Shown here in pieces: positions 16,064 to 24,129 of a DNA stretch of 34,484 bases (position 1 is the first letter of the stretch; every line of letters begins with the position of its first letter). This DNA is from Caldilineales bacterium. GTDB lineage: Bacteria; Chloroflexota; Anaerolineae; J102. Location of the stretch: the NCBI GenBank assembly GCA_024102915.1, contig JAGFJG010000153.1, positions 1 through 34,484 on the forward strand, given 5' to 3'. The position numbers and the translations under genes are program-made. The notes beneath the pieces were generated by a model, which saw only the letters and a program-made list of their open reading frames with translations, did no database searches and had not been told where the DNA came from.

Positions 16064-17122
16064 TCAATTGATGCGTTTGCCCGCATCGTTGAAAAAGTGA
16101 AGCCGGTCGTCAAGGATATTGAAGCGCACGGTATCGCCACGGCGCAGCGACGAGATGCCCGGAATCAGGCTGAGCAGGGTTTGCTCGCCCGACCGGATAT
16201 GTAGAATCGTTTCCACGCCGAGCGGCTCGGTCAAGGCCACCTGTCCGGCGAATTTGCCCTCTGCATCGGGCTGGATATCTTCCGGGCGAATGCCGATTCG
16301 CACTCGCTGAGGAAGTGTGGCATTGATCGGGCAGGGTAAGTGGAGTTCGCTGTCGTCAAGGAATAGGGTTGCTTCTTCTTTGGACGCCTTGATGAGGTTG
16401 ATGCGAGGAGAGCCGACCAGTTGCGCCACATACGTGGTGGCAGGCCGATCGTAGATGTCCGTGGGGGTTCCGACCTGGATGATGCGGCCTTCATCGAGGA
16501 CGGCGATCCGATCGGCCATGGTCAGGGCTTCGACCTGGTCGTGCGTGACGAAAAGGGTCGTGTTGCCCTGCGTTTTCTGCATGTGCTGCAATTCGACGCG
16601 CAGCGCTTCCCGCAGCTTGGCATCCAGATTGGAGAGGGGTTCATCCATGAGGAAGATGCGCGGCTCGCGCACGATCGCCCGTCCAATCGCCACACGCTGC
16701 ATCTCACCGCCCGACAATCGGGCTGTCTTGCGGTCAAGCAGATGGCTGATGTGCAGGATTTCGGCGGCGTGTTGCACGCGCTGTTTGATCTCGTCCTCCT
16801 TGGTTTTGCGCATGGGCGAGCGCAAGGGGAAGGCGAGGTTGTCGAACACCGTCATCGTGGGATAGAGCGAATACTGCTGGAAGACAAAGGCCACATCCCG
16901 ATCAGCCGGAGCCCAGCCGTCCACCGATTCCCCATCGAATAACACGCTGCCGGCATCCTGACGCAGCAGGGCGGCGATAATGCGCAATGTTGTGGTTTTG
17001 CCGGCGCCGGTGGGGCCAAGCAAGACGAAAAACTCCCTGTCCCTGACCATGAATGAAACATCGTCCAGAGCTGTGATTGTAGAAAATCGTTTGGTAATGT
17101 GCTGTAGTTCGACGCTGCTCAT
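16064..17122 (-). CDS. Carbohydrate ABC transporter ATPase (UgpC/MalK-like), second of two
   Basis: 352 aa. It has a complete ATPase: Walker A GPTGAGKTT (36-44), Q-loop FVFQQYSLYP, signature LSGGEMQ (135-141), Walker B IFLMDE (155-160), H-loop VTHDQ, and a C-terminal TOBE/OB region from about residue 235 typical of MalK/UgpC. The gene overlaps the other ATPase gene by 4 bases (ATGA). It differs in sequence from that protein, so it is not a recent duplicate. Having two ATPases with two permeases suggests a heterodimeric motor, as in the rhizobial glycerol transporter GlpSTPQV. Confidence 0.92.
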   Translation of the reverse strand: MSSVELQHITKRFSTITALDDVSFMVRDREFFVLLGPTGAGKTTTLRIIAALLRQDAGSVLFDGESVDGWAPADRDVAFVFQQYSLYPTMTVFDNLAFPLRSPMRKTKEDEIKQRVQHAAEILHISHLLDRKTARLSGGEMQRVAIGRAIVREPRIFLMDEPLSNLDAKLREALRVELQHMQKTQGNTTLFVTHDQVEALTMADRIAVLDEGRIIQVGTPTDIYDRPATTYVAQLVGSPRINLIKASKEEATLFLDDSELHLPCPINATLPQRVRIGIRPEDIQPDAEGKFAGQVALTEPLGVETILHIRSGEQTLLSLIPGISSLRRGDTVRFNILDDRLHFFNDAGKRIN

Positions 17123-18231
17123 TGAAGCACCTCTTGCGGGACGGCTAACCCGGTGGCGGGATCGAAGAATCGCATCATGGCGGGTTCGATATTGAAGCGC
17201 ACCTTTGTGCCGATCGGGTGCGAGGCCATGCGGTCGGTGCGGATGTGGATGATGTTTTCCTCGGAGCCAGAACCGATGTTGACATGTAGCAGCTTGTGAG
17301 AGCCATGCATATCCATGGCATAGACTTCTCCGGCCACGGCCCCGTCACCGTCATCGGTGATGATGGCTGATTCAGGGCGGAACCCCATGAGCGCATCACC
17401 CGCACCGCCCAGGGTGGCAGGCAGGGTGTGCTGATAGGCGGACGGGATAGGCGTTTTGCCATCGGCGCCTTCCACAAAACACATGCCATCACGGACACCG
17501 CCTCGGATCAGGTTCATGCCAGGGCTGCCGATGAACCCGGCCACGAATAGATTCGACGGGTCGTAATAGACTTCTGCCGGCGTTCCCACCTGCTGTACCT
17601 CTGCGTTCGACATGACGACAATGCGGTCGCTAAGGGCCATAGCCTCGACCTGGTCGTGGGTGACGTAGACGGTCGTGGCGTTTTGGGCGATGTGCAGTTG
17701 TTTGATTTCGGCGCGCATGGCTTCACGCAATTCGGCATCGAGCGCGCCCAATGGTTCGTCCATGAGGAAGGCGGCGGGGCGGCGAACCAAAGCCCGGGCC
17801 AGGGCGACGCGCTGTTTATCGCCGCCGCTCAGTTTTCCCGGTTTCATCTTCAGCAGGTGCTCGATGCGCAATATGCGCACGACCTCGGCCACGCGACTTT
17901 CGATGTTCTCCCGTTTTTCGCCTTCGGCCCGGAGCGGGAAGGCGATGTTGTCGTGAACGCTCAGGTGGGAATAGAGCGCATAGAATTGAAAAACGAAGGC
18001 GATATCCCGGTCGCTGGGATGGTGCCATGTCACATTCTTGCCATCCAAAAAGATGGAACCTGTCGTGACCGACTCCAGACCGGAGATCATGCGCAGCGTA
18101 GTGGTTTTGCCGCAGCCGGAAGGCCCCAGCAGCGACACGAATTCACCGCTGGCAATTGTGAGATCCATCGGTCGCACTGCGTAATGCTCACCGAATATTT
18201 TCTCTACCTGTACTAATTGAATGGTAGCCAT
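17119..18231 (-). CDS. Carbohydrate ABC transporter ATPase (UgpC/MalK-like), first of two
   Basis: 370 aa. It has Walker A GPSGCGKTT (36-44), Q-loop FVFQFYALYS, signature LSGGDKQ (134-140), Walker B AFLMDE (155-160) and H-loop VTHDQ. The C-terminal TOBE region contains MGFRPESAI and ends in a short extra tail. The motor residues are intact, so both ATPases look active. It energises import of the sugar bound by the lipoprotein at 20399. The gene follows the permease genes after a 62-bp gap that carries a small inverted repeat, and is translationally coupled to the next ATPase gene. Confidence 0.92.
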   Translation of the reverse strand: MATIQLVQVEKIFGEHYAVRPMDLTIASGEFVSLLGPSGCGKTTTLRMISGLESVTTGSIFLDGKNVTWHHPSDRDIAFVFQFYALYSHLSVHDNIAFPLRAEGEKRENIESRVAEVVRILRIEHLLKMKPGKLSGGDKQRVALARALVRRPAAFLMDEPLGALDAELREAMRAEIKQLHIAQNATTVYVTHDQVEAMALSDRIVVMSNAEVQQVGTPAEVYYDPSNLFVAGFIGSPGMNLIRGGVRDGMCFVEGADGKTPIPSAYQHTLPATLGGAGDALMGFRPESAIITDDGDGAVAGEVYAMDMHGSHKLLHVNIGSGSEENIIHIRTDRMASHPIGTKVRFNIEPAMMRFFDPATGLAVPQEVLQ

Positions 18232-18245
18232 AAGTCAGTTGTTAG

Positions 18246-18287
18246 TTCGGATCGTGGATTTCGGAATAGCAGTCTCAAATCCGAAAT
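18246..18287. repeat. Inverted repeat ATTTCGGA/TCCGAAAT
   Basis: ATTTCGGA at 18258-18265 pairs with TCCGAAAT at 18280-18287, with a 14-nt loop. A second partial copy of the left arm, TTCGGAT (18246-18252), can pair with ATCCGAA (18279-18285) instead. It lies between the permease stop (18294) and the ATPase start (18231). Its role is unknown. Confidence 0.6.
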
Positions 18288-18293
18288 GGTGTT

Positions 18294-19298
18294 TTACTGT
18301 CGGATGGCGCCAAAGGTCACGCCACGAAGCAGGTAGTTTCGGAGGAGGAAGACGACGATGACGACCGGGATGAGGAAGCCCAGGCTGCCGGCGGCGATGG
18401 CCGACCATTCGATGCCGCCTCGGCCTTGCATGGTGGCGATGGCGGGCGGCGCAGTGCGGGCTGTATCGCTGGTCAGCATCAGGGCGAAGGCGTATTCGTT
18501 CCAGGCGAAAATCAGGCAGAATACGGCTGTGGCGGCGATGCCGGTCATGGCCTGGGGCAGCACGATTTTGAAAAACGCCTGCATGCGGGTATAGCCGTCA
18601 ACCAGCGCCGCTTCCTCGTATTCAATCGGGATCTCGTCGATGAAGCCCTTGAGCAGCCATACCGAGAGGGATAGATTGAACACGGTGTACAGCAGAATCA
18701 TGCCGATGTGGGTGTCGTGCATGCCCAACTGCCGGTACATGATGAAAAGCGGAATCGTCACGACGACGGCGGGCAGCATGCGCGTACTGAGAATGAAAAA
18801 CATCAAATCATCTTTGCCAGGGACGTTGAAACGACTGAAGGAGTAGGCCGCAAATACGCCTAACACCACAGCCAATATCGTCGATATCCCGGCAATGATT
18901 AGCGAGTTCTTCAAGCGGGTCATGTAGTCGCTGGGGCCGGTGATCACCTGCCCCCCCTGCAATGCAACACGGTCGAAGAGGCCAAGTTCACCTGACTCTG
19001 CTTCCTCTTGCAATTGCTTGATTTTATTGGGCGGGGCAATGGCTCGTTCGGTGAAGAGCAGAACGAAGCCCTCAAGACTCGGTTTGAACACGAATTTGGG
19101 GGGGACAGACACCACTTCCGCCCGGGTTTTGAAGGCGGTTTGCACCATCACAAAGATGGGGATCAGCAGGAATAGCGCCAGTATGACGATGATAATCGCT
19201 CGGAGGTTATGGATGCGACGAGACCTGGGACTGACTTTGTCCACCCGGATGGATTCGTTGACGGGTTTGTTTGGCCCGCTTTCATAAAAATCTGACAT
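18294..19298 (-). CDS. Carbohydrate ABC transporter permease (MalG/UgpE family)
   Basis: 334 aa. After a charged cytoplasmic N-terminus, the first membrane helix is at about 34-56. A long extracytoplasmic stretch (about 57-125, including EEAESGELGLFDRVALQGG) separates it from the remaining five helices and is longer than in typical MalG proteins. The EAA motif that docks with the ATPase is clear: EYEEAALVDGYTRMQAFFKIVLPQAMTG. It starts 3 bp after the partner permease stop, with GAGGA lying across that stop as ribosome binding site, so the two are translationally coupled. Confidence 0.92.
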   Translation of the reverse strand: MSDFYESGPNKPVNESIRVDKVSPRSRRIHNLRAIIIVILALFLLIPIFVMVQTAFKTRAEVVSVPPKFVFKPSLEGFVLLFTERAIAPPNKIKQLQEEAESGELGLFDRVALQGGQVITGPSDYMTRLKNSLIIAGISTILAVVLGVFAAYSFSRFNVPGKDDLMFFILSTRMLPAVVVTIPLFIMYRQLGMHDTHIGMILLYTVFNLSLSVWLLKGFIDEIPIEYEEAALVDGYTRMQAFFKIVLPQAMTGIAATAVFCLIFAWNEYAFALMLTSDTARTAPPAIATMQGRGGIEWSAIAAGSLGFLIPVVIVVFLLRNYLLRGVTFGAIRQ

Positions 19299-19301
19299 AA
19301 C

Positions 19302-20258
19302 TCAGTCCTCGTTTGCCTTGTTGAGATAGCGGATATAGAGGTTGCTGATGGCAATGATGATAATCAGAATGATGTACGCCAGAGCGCTCGCTCGTCCGGT
19401 CCGCCACTGCCCCAAGAATGCCTGTCGATAAAGATTAACGGCAATGAGTTCGGTTTGGTCGCCGGGGCCGCCGCCGGTCATGCCCATCACCAGGTCGAAA
19501 CTCTTGAAGGCCTCGATGGTACGAAAGAGCACTGCGATCATGAGCAAAGGCACAACTTGTGGAACCGTGATCCGCCAGAACTGGAACCAGGAACTGGCCC
19601 GATCGATGACGGCGGCTTCGTACAGATAATCGGGGATTGCCTTCAGCCCAGACAGCACTAATAACATCACAAAGGGCGTCCACATCCAGATGTCAACAAG
19701 GGCGACCGCCCACAAGGCCAGGTTAGGAACCGGGATATTGGCAAATCTGCCGGCCAGCATGTCGGGTGCGCCCGCTGCGCTTTTGAAGCCCAATAAGTAA
19801 TTGAAATAGCCAAAGCCGGGGTTGTACATCAACTTCCAAAACAGACCCACCACGACAGGCGAGAGCATCATGGGAATGAGGATCAGGGTTGTGACCAGAC
19901 CGCTTCCCTTGAATTTTTCCCTCACCAACACAGCCAAGCTAAAGCCCAGGATGGTCTGGCCCAACACCGTCACCAATGCATAGCGGCCTGTGGTGGCGAA
20001 ATACTTCCACATTTGTTTGTTAGTGAGGATGTCGGCATAGTTTTTAATGCCCACCCACTGCGGCGGCTGCCGCACAATCGCCGAATAATCGGTAAAAGAA
20101 AGATACAGGCTATAAATCAGGGGGAATAAATTCCAGGCGATAAGCAGAATGAGTGTCGGCCATATAAAAAGATTCATGATGGCGCGGTCGCTCATTTCAC
20201 GCCTGCGCTGTTTGGGCGGCGCAGACGCCTGTAACTGAGCTCCAGTGGTGGCTGTCAT
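19302..20258 (-). CDS. Carbohydrate ABC transporter permease (MalF/UgpA family)
   Basis: 318 aa, six predicted membrane helices, the first at about 29-51. The EAA loop is YEAAVIDRASSWFQFWRITVPQVVP. The usual Gly of this motif (EAAxxDGA) is replaced by Arg, a small oddity. An AAGGA ribosome binding site precedes the ATG at 20258. It forms the transmembrane channel with the MalG-type partner directly downstream. A hairpin-rich 140-bp gap separates it from the binding-protein gene, a common arrangement that lets the binding protein be made in excess. Confidence 0.92.
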   Translation of the reverse strand: MTATTGAQLQASAPPKQRRREMSDRAIMNLFIWPTLILLIAWNLFPLIYSLYLSFTDYSAIVRQPPQWVGIKNYADILTNKQMWKYFATTGRYALVTVLGQTILGFSLAVLVREKFKGSGLVTTLILIPMMLSPVVVGLFWKLMYNPGFGYFNYLLGFKSAAGAPDMLAGRFANIPVPNLALWAVALVDIWMWTPFVMLLVLSGLKAIPDYLYEAAVIDRASSWFQFWRITVPQVVPLLMIAVLFRTIEAFKSFDLVMGMTGGGPGDQTELIAVNLYRQAFLGQWRTGRASALAYIILIIIIAISNLYIRYLNKANED

Positions 20259-20281
20259 AGTGGGTTCCTTATGCTGTCTCA

Positions 20282-20386
20282 GCCGCTCGCCGCCAGCGAT
20301 ATGTCGCCGACGGCGAGCGGCGAGGGTTTACGTGTGTCCCGAATGACCGGGATTCAGGATGATGGCGGGTTTGATTTTCCGCCATC
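20282..20386. repeat. Cluster of three hairpins between binding-protein and permease genes
   Basis: GCCGCTCGCCG (20282-20292) pairs with CGGCGAGCGGC (20311-20321), an 11-bp GC-rich stem. TCCCG (20337-20341) pairs with CGGGA (20348-20352). GATGGCGG (20361-20368) pairs with CCGCCATC (20379-20386). No U-run follows the largest stem on the minus strand. The position, straight after the binding-protein stop (20399), suits an mRNA 3'-end stabiliser or partial terminator that lowers permease expression relative to the binding protein (inference). Confidence 0.75.
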
Positions 20387-20398
20387 AAATCCATATTG

Positions 20399-21826
20399 CT
20401 ACTGGATGTAGCCCGCGTCTTTCAGAATCTGCTCGTGCTCTGCGGCAATGGCGTCCATCGTCTCCTGGGCGGTGCCTTCACCGCCGACGATGTAGGCGCT
20501 CAAGTATCGTTGCGACACTTCGAGCAATTGGCCGAACTCGGGGATGTTCCAGAAGTCCTTGACGTTCTGCATGGTGTCAGCAAAGGCCTGATTGTACGGC
20601 GTAGCGTTCAGGAATTCTTCCGATGAGAATACGGCTTGATTGGTGGTGTAACCGCCAAATTCTGCCCACTTCTTCTGGATATCGTCACTGCCGAACCACT
20701 TCAGGAAGTCCATAGCGGCCTGTTGTCGCTCCGGGCTGATGTAGGACACGATGCTGGTGCCCTGACCACCCAAGGCAGCGCCACGCTCGCCCGAAGGACC
20801 GGCGGGGTTCTGGAAGAAGCCCATCTTATCCCAATAGTCGGGGTTGGTGCCGGGATTGACCAGAGCCGGGAAGAAGGCGAAGTAGTTCATGCCCATAACC
20901 GCCTGGCCGCCGACAATAGCGTCATTGACCTCGACAAAGAAGGCATTGCTGAGGCCCGGCGCCTGGCAGCAGTCGTACAGTTCTCTGTAGTACTCGGCAG
21001 CGGCCACGGCTTCGGGCGAGTTGATCACGCCTTGGACATTGTTATCTGCGTCCTTCCAGTCAGCGCCAAATGGGAAGAGGGTGTTCTCATAGCCCATGGT
21101 CATGGCATCGTAGTCTTTCTGCGTGTAGATAGCGACACCATAAAGGCCGTCGTCTGGGCGGGTAAAGAACTTGGCGATGTCCATGAACTGGTCGTAAGTC
21201 TGGGGCACGTCGAGCGGATATCCGTATTCCGCCTCGAAGGCGGCCATCTCATCCGGATCCTCGAACAGGTCCTTGCGATAGACGAAGCCATCGGCGTCAC
21301 CCTCGGTGGGGTAGGCCCAATACTGGCCGGAGCCGAAGGGGTATTCACCGTAGTAGGTCAGGGTGGCGGGAACAACCGTGTCCTTGAGGCCGGTCTCGGT
21401 CAGGAAGTCGGTCATGTTCAGGTAGTGGCCCTGAGTGGTCATCTGGCCAATCCACTGGCTGTCACCGACGACCATGTCCCAGGTATCACCCTGCGAGGCC
21501 ATCTCTGTGGCGAACAGATCATAGAAAGAGCCCCAGGGTTCCTGCACGACGGTGACCTTGATGCCGGTCTCTTCTTCATACAGGTTGCCCACCTGCTGCA
21601 AGTAGTCGGCGGGGTCCCACTGCGCCCACAATATCTTGAGCTCAGTTACACCGGAAGCGGCTGGCTCCTCGGCGGCGGGCTCTTCGGCTGGGGCCTCGGT
21701 CGGTTCCGCCGCAGCGGGTTCTTCTGCAGCCGGTGCTGCTGGCGCCGGGGTGGCTGCTCCGCCACAGGCTGCGAGCAGGCCAAGGGCCAGAATGAGCGAG
21801 AGTACAACGATCAGCTTCTTGTTCAT
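20399..21826 (-). CDS. Carbohydrate ABC transporter substrate-binding lipoprotein
   Basis: 475 aa from the ATG at 21826, chosen because GGAGGAG lies 8 bases ahead and the protein then starts with a lipoprotein signal peptide (MNKKLIVVLSLILALG, lipobox LAAC, Cys21). A low-complexity Ala/Pro/Glu linker (about 23-58) tethers the binding domain. The rest is a family-1 extracellular solute-binding protein: LKILWAQWDPADYLQQV, then GDTWDMVVGDSQWIGQM and YLNMTDFL. It captures the sugar or polyol outside the membrane and delivers it to the two permeases. It lies 166 bp downstream of the GntR gene; no convincing promoter was found in that gap, so read-through is possible. Confidence 0.92.
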   Translation of the reverse strand: MNKKLIVVLSLILALGLLAACGGAATPAPAAPAAEEPAAAEPTEAPAEEPAAEEPAASGVTELKILWAQWDPADYLQQVGNLYEEETGIKVTVVQEPWGSFYDLFATEMASQGDTWDMVVGDSQWIGQMTTQGHYLNMTDFLTETGLKDTVVPATLTYYGEYPFGSGQYWAYPTEGDADGFVYRKDLFEDPDEMAAFEAEYGYPLDVPQTYDQFMDIAKFFTRPDDGLYGVAIYTQKDYDAMTMGYENTLFPFGADWKDADNNVQGVINSPEAVAAAEYYRELYDCCQAPGLSNAFFVEVNDAIVGGQAVMGMNYFAFFPALVNPGTNPDYWDKMGFFQNPAGPSGERGAALGGQGTSIVSYISPERQQAAMDFLKWFGSDDIQKKWAEFGGYTTNQAVFSSEEFLNATPYNQAFADTMQNVKDFWNIPEFGQLLEVSQRYLSAYIVGGEGTAQETMDAIAAEHEQILKDAGYIQ

Positions 21827-21908
21827 GAGTGTTCTCCTCCAAGGAGTCGAGTGGAAATGGGAACGAGACTTGAATGTGTGGATTGGCGATAAGCTATTGA
21901 TTTGGGAT

Positions 21909-21930
21909 TTCACCTCCTCGTGAAATGGCT
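21909..21930. repeat. Hairpin with Shine-Dalgarno-like loop in binding-protein leader
   Basis: On the minus strand ATTTCAC and GTGAAAT form a 7-bp stem whose loop contains the purine run GAGGAG. It lies about 85-105 bases upstream of the binding-protein ATG. An in-frame GTG follows the purine run, but the encoded extension has no signal-peptide character and is rejected as the start. A regulatory leader role is only a possibility. Confidence 0.45.
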
Positions 21931-21957
21931 CAATTATCTGTAAGAAAGGGAAGGATT

Positions 21958-21985
21958 CACACGCCTGTCTTGCGACAGTTGTGTG
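21958..21985 (-). terminator. Probable terminator after the GntR gene
   Basis: The interrupted hairpin CACAC..CTGTC..GACAG..GTGTG starts 8 bp after the minus-strand GntR stop (21993-21995). On the minus strand it is followed by a U/C-rich run (AAUCCUUCCCUUUCUU). It may partly separate the regulator from the transporter operon downstream. Confidence 0.6.
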
Positions 21986-21992
21986 CAGGAAC

Positions 21993-22709
21993 TCAGGTGT
22001 AGTGCTTGGTCATGCGCTGGAAAACGCCATCCCTGACAGTGGTGATATGCTCACGCATGGCCTCTTCGGCGCCATGAGAATCACCTTCCGAGATACAATC
22101 GAGGATGGCGCTGTGCTGGCGGGTATATTCAAGCAGGAATTCGTAATCACTTCTTTCACCCAATGAGATGTGAAAGATGCGATTACAGGTTTGCATCGAA
22201 AGCTCTCCTAGCAACCGGTTGGGACAGGCTTCGGCCAGGGTCTCGTGAAAGACCGTGTCCGCCTTGCACCATTGGCGATACTGCGCTGGATCGGTTGATT
22301 CTTGCATGATGACGACCGCTTTACGCATCGTATCCAGTTGCTGCTCCGTAATGTCGCGTGCGGCCAGACGCGCCACTTCGGGTTCGAGCAATAAGCGCAA
22401 ATACAGCGTATCCATCACCTCTTGCGGCGATGGGTCTGCCACGGTCACTGCTCGGCCCGGTACAATGTTCACCAACCCCTCTTGCGCCAACACCTGTAGC
22501 GCTTCTCGCACGGGCGTCCGGCTGATTCCCAACTGTTTGGAAAGACGCGTCTCAGAAAGATGTTCCCCTGGCTTGAACTCCGTCAAGCGAATGGCGTCCT
22601 TGATACGCTGATACGCCATATCCCGAAGCAGAATCGCCTGGCTGGGGCTGGCCAGGTCAAACGAGCCGGTGTTGATGGATGGCTGAGGCGTATCGTTCAC
22701 TATCAGCAT
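21993..22709 (-). CDS. GntR family transcriptional regulator, FCD subfamily
   Basis: 238 aa. The N-terminal winged helix-turn-helix (about 32-92) includes the GntR signature LSETRLSKQLGISRTPVREAL. The C-terminal FCD domain carries the metal-binding set Asp151, His155, His199 and His221. FCD regulators usually repress catabolic genes and release DNA on binding a small carboxylate or sugar acid. It stands at the divergent junction, with TGTATWCA sites just inside both transcripts, so it probably represses its own gene and the plus-strand operon (inference). The ATG at 22709 lacks a good Shine-Dalgarno sequence. A hairpin follows its stop. Confidence 0.92.
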   Translation of the reverse strand: MLIVNDTPQPSINTGSFDLASPSQAILLRDMAYQRIKDAIRLTEFKPGEHLSETRLSKQLGISRTPVREALQVLAQEGLVNIVPGRAVTVADPSPQEVMDTLYLRLLLEPEVARLAARDITEQQLDTMRKAVVIMQESTDPAQYRQWCKADTVFHETLAEACPNRLLGELSMQTCNRIFHISLGERSDYEFLLEYTRQHSAILDCISEGDSHGAEEAMREHITTVRDGVFQRMTKHYT

Positions 22710-22747
22710 CAGGTCGGTGTCTGCGTCGTTGCGATGGATATACAGAT

Positions 22748-22755
22748 TGTATACA
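22748..22755. promoter_or_regulatory. Putative GntR operator TGTATACA at +11 of the GntR transcript
   Basis: The palindrome TGTATACA (within TTGTATACAG, 22747-22756) lies about 11-18 bases downstream of the predicted GntR start point. TTGTATACAA-like sites are common for FCD-type GntR proteins. A bound repressor here would block RNA polymerase after initiation. Confidence 0.55.
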
Positions 22756-22771
22756 GGCAGTATTGGATGGG

Positions 22772-22800
22772 ATTATACGTATTTGCAAACCGGGTGTCAA
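22772..22800 (-). promoter_or_regulatory. Sigma70-type promoter of the GntR gene
   Basis: On the minus strand a perfect -35 TTGACA (22800-22795) and perfect -10 TATAAT (22777-22772) are separated by 17 bases. The predicted start is near 22765, about 55 bases before the GntR ATG. Confidence 0.88.
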
Positions 22801-22871
22801 GCTTCCATTTTCGGTAAGATTGATTCCTCATCGCACCGGGGTCGGAAAGCATTCCCAACTGAAAAGAAGGA

Positions 22872-22901
22872 TTGACTTAACCACTGACGCTGCGTTATGA
22901 T
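22872..22901 (+). promoter_or_regulatory. Sigma70-type promoter of the polyamine-type transporter operon
   Basis: -35 TTGACT (22872-22877) and -10 TATGAT (22896-22901) are spaced by 18 bases. The predicted start is near 22908, leaving an approximately 114-base leader before the ATPase ATG at 23022. The leader holds a small hairpin, GAAGG/CCTTC, at 22981-22995. The rest of the 22710-23021 gap shows no gene or repeat. Confidence 0.8.
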
Positions 22902-22912
22902 GCTGACGCCGT

Positions 22913-22926
22913 GAGTGTATTCACTC
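22913..22926. promoter_or_regulatory. Putative operator GAGTG-TATT-CACTC in the transporter leader
   Basis: The inverted repeat GAGTGTATTCACTC contains TGTATTCA (22916-22923), one base different from the TGTATACA site on the GntR side. It is placed at about +9 to +16 of the plus-strand transcript, mirroring the other site. It is the probable GntR/FCD operator for this operon. Confidence 0.5.
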
Positions 22927-23021
22927 TAATGCAGTGATTGAGCAAAATAGCTCGCGCGACCGGGTTTTGTCCTGCGGCACGAAGGCGGCACCTTCCATCC
23001 TATCATTTACAGAGAGATTCG

Positions 23022-24125
23022 ATGTCCGAAAGCATTGCAGTCGAACTGAAGGATGTATTCAAACAATTCGGGGAAGTCGTTGCGGTCAGTAATGTATCGC
23101 TCAAAATCCGGGATGGCGAGTTCTTTTCGTTACTCGGCCCCAGCGGTTGCGGTAAAACGACGACATTGCGCATGATTGCGGGTTTCGATATGCCGACGTC
23201 GGGGGAAATCTATATCGAGGGGGAGGCTCAGGGGTATTGGCCGCCCTACAAACGCCCGGTCAATACGGTTTTCCAGCATTACGCCCTATTCCCGCATATG
23301 AGCGTGGCCGAAAATGTGGCATTCGGCATGCAAATGCAGAAAGTGAATAAAGCGGAGATTGGCATAAGGGTTGACGAAGCGCTGAAGATGGTGCATTTGG
23401 ACGGCATGCACAAGCGCAAGCCCAAGCAGCTTTCTGGCGGCCAGCAACAGCGAGTAGCCCTGGCGAGAGCGCTGGTCAATTATCCCAGGGTTCTGCTACT
23501 CGACGAGCCCCTGGGCGCGCTTGATCTCAAGCTGCGCAAGGCCATGCAGGTTGAACTCAAGACATTGCAGGAACAGGTCGGCATCACCTTTATTTACGTC
23601 ACGCATGACCAGGAAGAAGCCCTGACCATGTCGGACCGGATCGCCGTGATGGACGGGGGCAAGATTTTGCAGGTTGACAGCCCCGAAGACTTGTACGAGC
23701 GTCCTCGCCATCGCTTCGTGGCCGACTTCATCGGCGAGACGAATTTCTTGCCGGCGCGCCTGTTGGAGCTTAGCCCGGAAATCGTCGTGGAGTTGGGCGA
23801 CGGTTCAAAGGTGAAGGCCGCCTGGGCTGAGGATGGTTTGGCGGTGGGGGATAGGGTTCTGCTTTCGGTGCGGCCAGAGAAAATCGCTCTGCTGGAAGCG
23901 CATGAATTGCAGCCGATGACCAGTTCCACATTGCGGGTGCGCACAACAGTGGCGCGGATGGTTTACGTCGGGACCGATACGCATCATACGGTGCGGCTAG
24001 CCAATGGCGATTCGTTCATCGCCCGTCTGCAGAACGTCCACGTTGAAGAGGAACCGTGGGAAGTCGGCGAGATAGCCTATGCTGAATGGGATGCCGGTCA
24101 TGCGCGTGTGTTGAGGCAGGCATAA
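23022..24125 (+). CDS. potA: Spermidine/putrescine-type ABC transporter ATPase
   Basis: 367 aa from the ATG at 23022. An in-frame start at 22938 would add 28 residues unlike the family and begin close behind the promoter, so it is rejected. Walker A GPSGCGKTT (39-47), Q-loop VFQHYALFPHM, signature LSGGQQQ (137-143), Walker B VLLLDEP (157-163) and the H-loop VTHDQEE are intact. A TOBE_2 domain follows (about 285-365) with LLSVRPEKIAL, typical of PotA. It energises uptake of a polyamine or related amine or amino-acid derivative. It is the first gene of the plus-strand operon; the ribosome binding site is weak. Confidence 0.9.
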   Translation: MSESIAVELKDVFKQFGEVVAVSNVSLKIRDGEFFSLLGPSGCGKTTTLRMIAGFDMPTSGEIYIEGEAQGYWPPYKRPVNTVFQHYALFPHMSVAENVAFGMQMQKVNKAEIGIRVDEALKMVHLDGMHKRKPKQLSGGQQQRVALARALVNYPRVLLLDEPLGALDLKLRKAMQVELKTLQEQVGITFIYVTHDQEEALTMSDRIAVMDGGKILQVDSPEDLYERPRHRFVADFIGETNFLPARLLELSPEIVVELGDGSKVKAAWAEDGLAVGDRVLLSVRPEKIALLEAHELQPMTSSTLRVRTTVARMVYVGTDTHHTVRLANGDSFIARLQNVHVEEEPWEVGEIAYAEWDAGHARVLRQA

Positions 24126-24129
24126 CTCA

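Noticed and set aside
22938..23021. Upstream start for the PotA-like ATPase
   Set aside because: The 28 added residues do not resemble the family, and the ATG at 23022 gives the standard PotA start.
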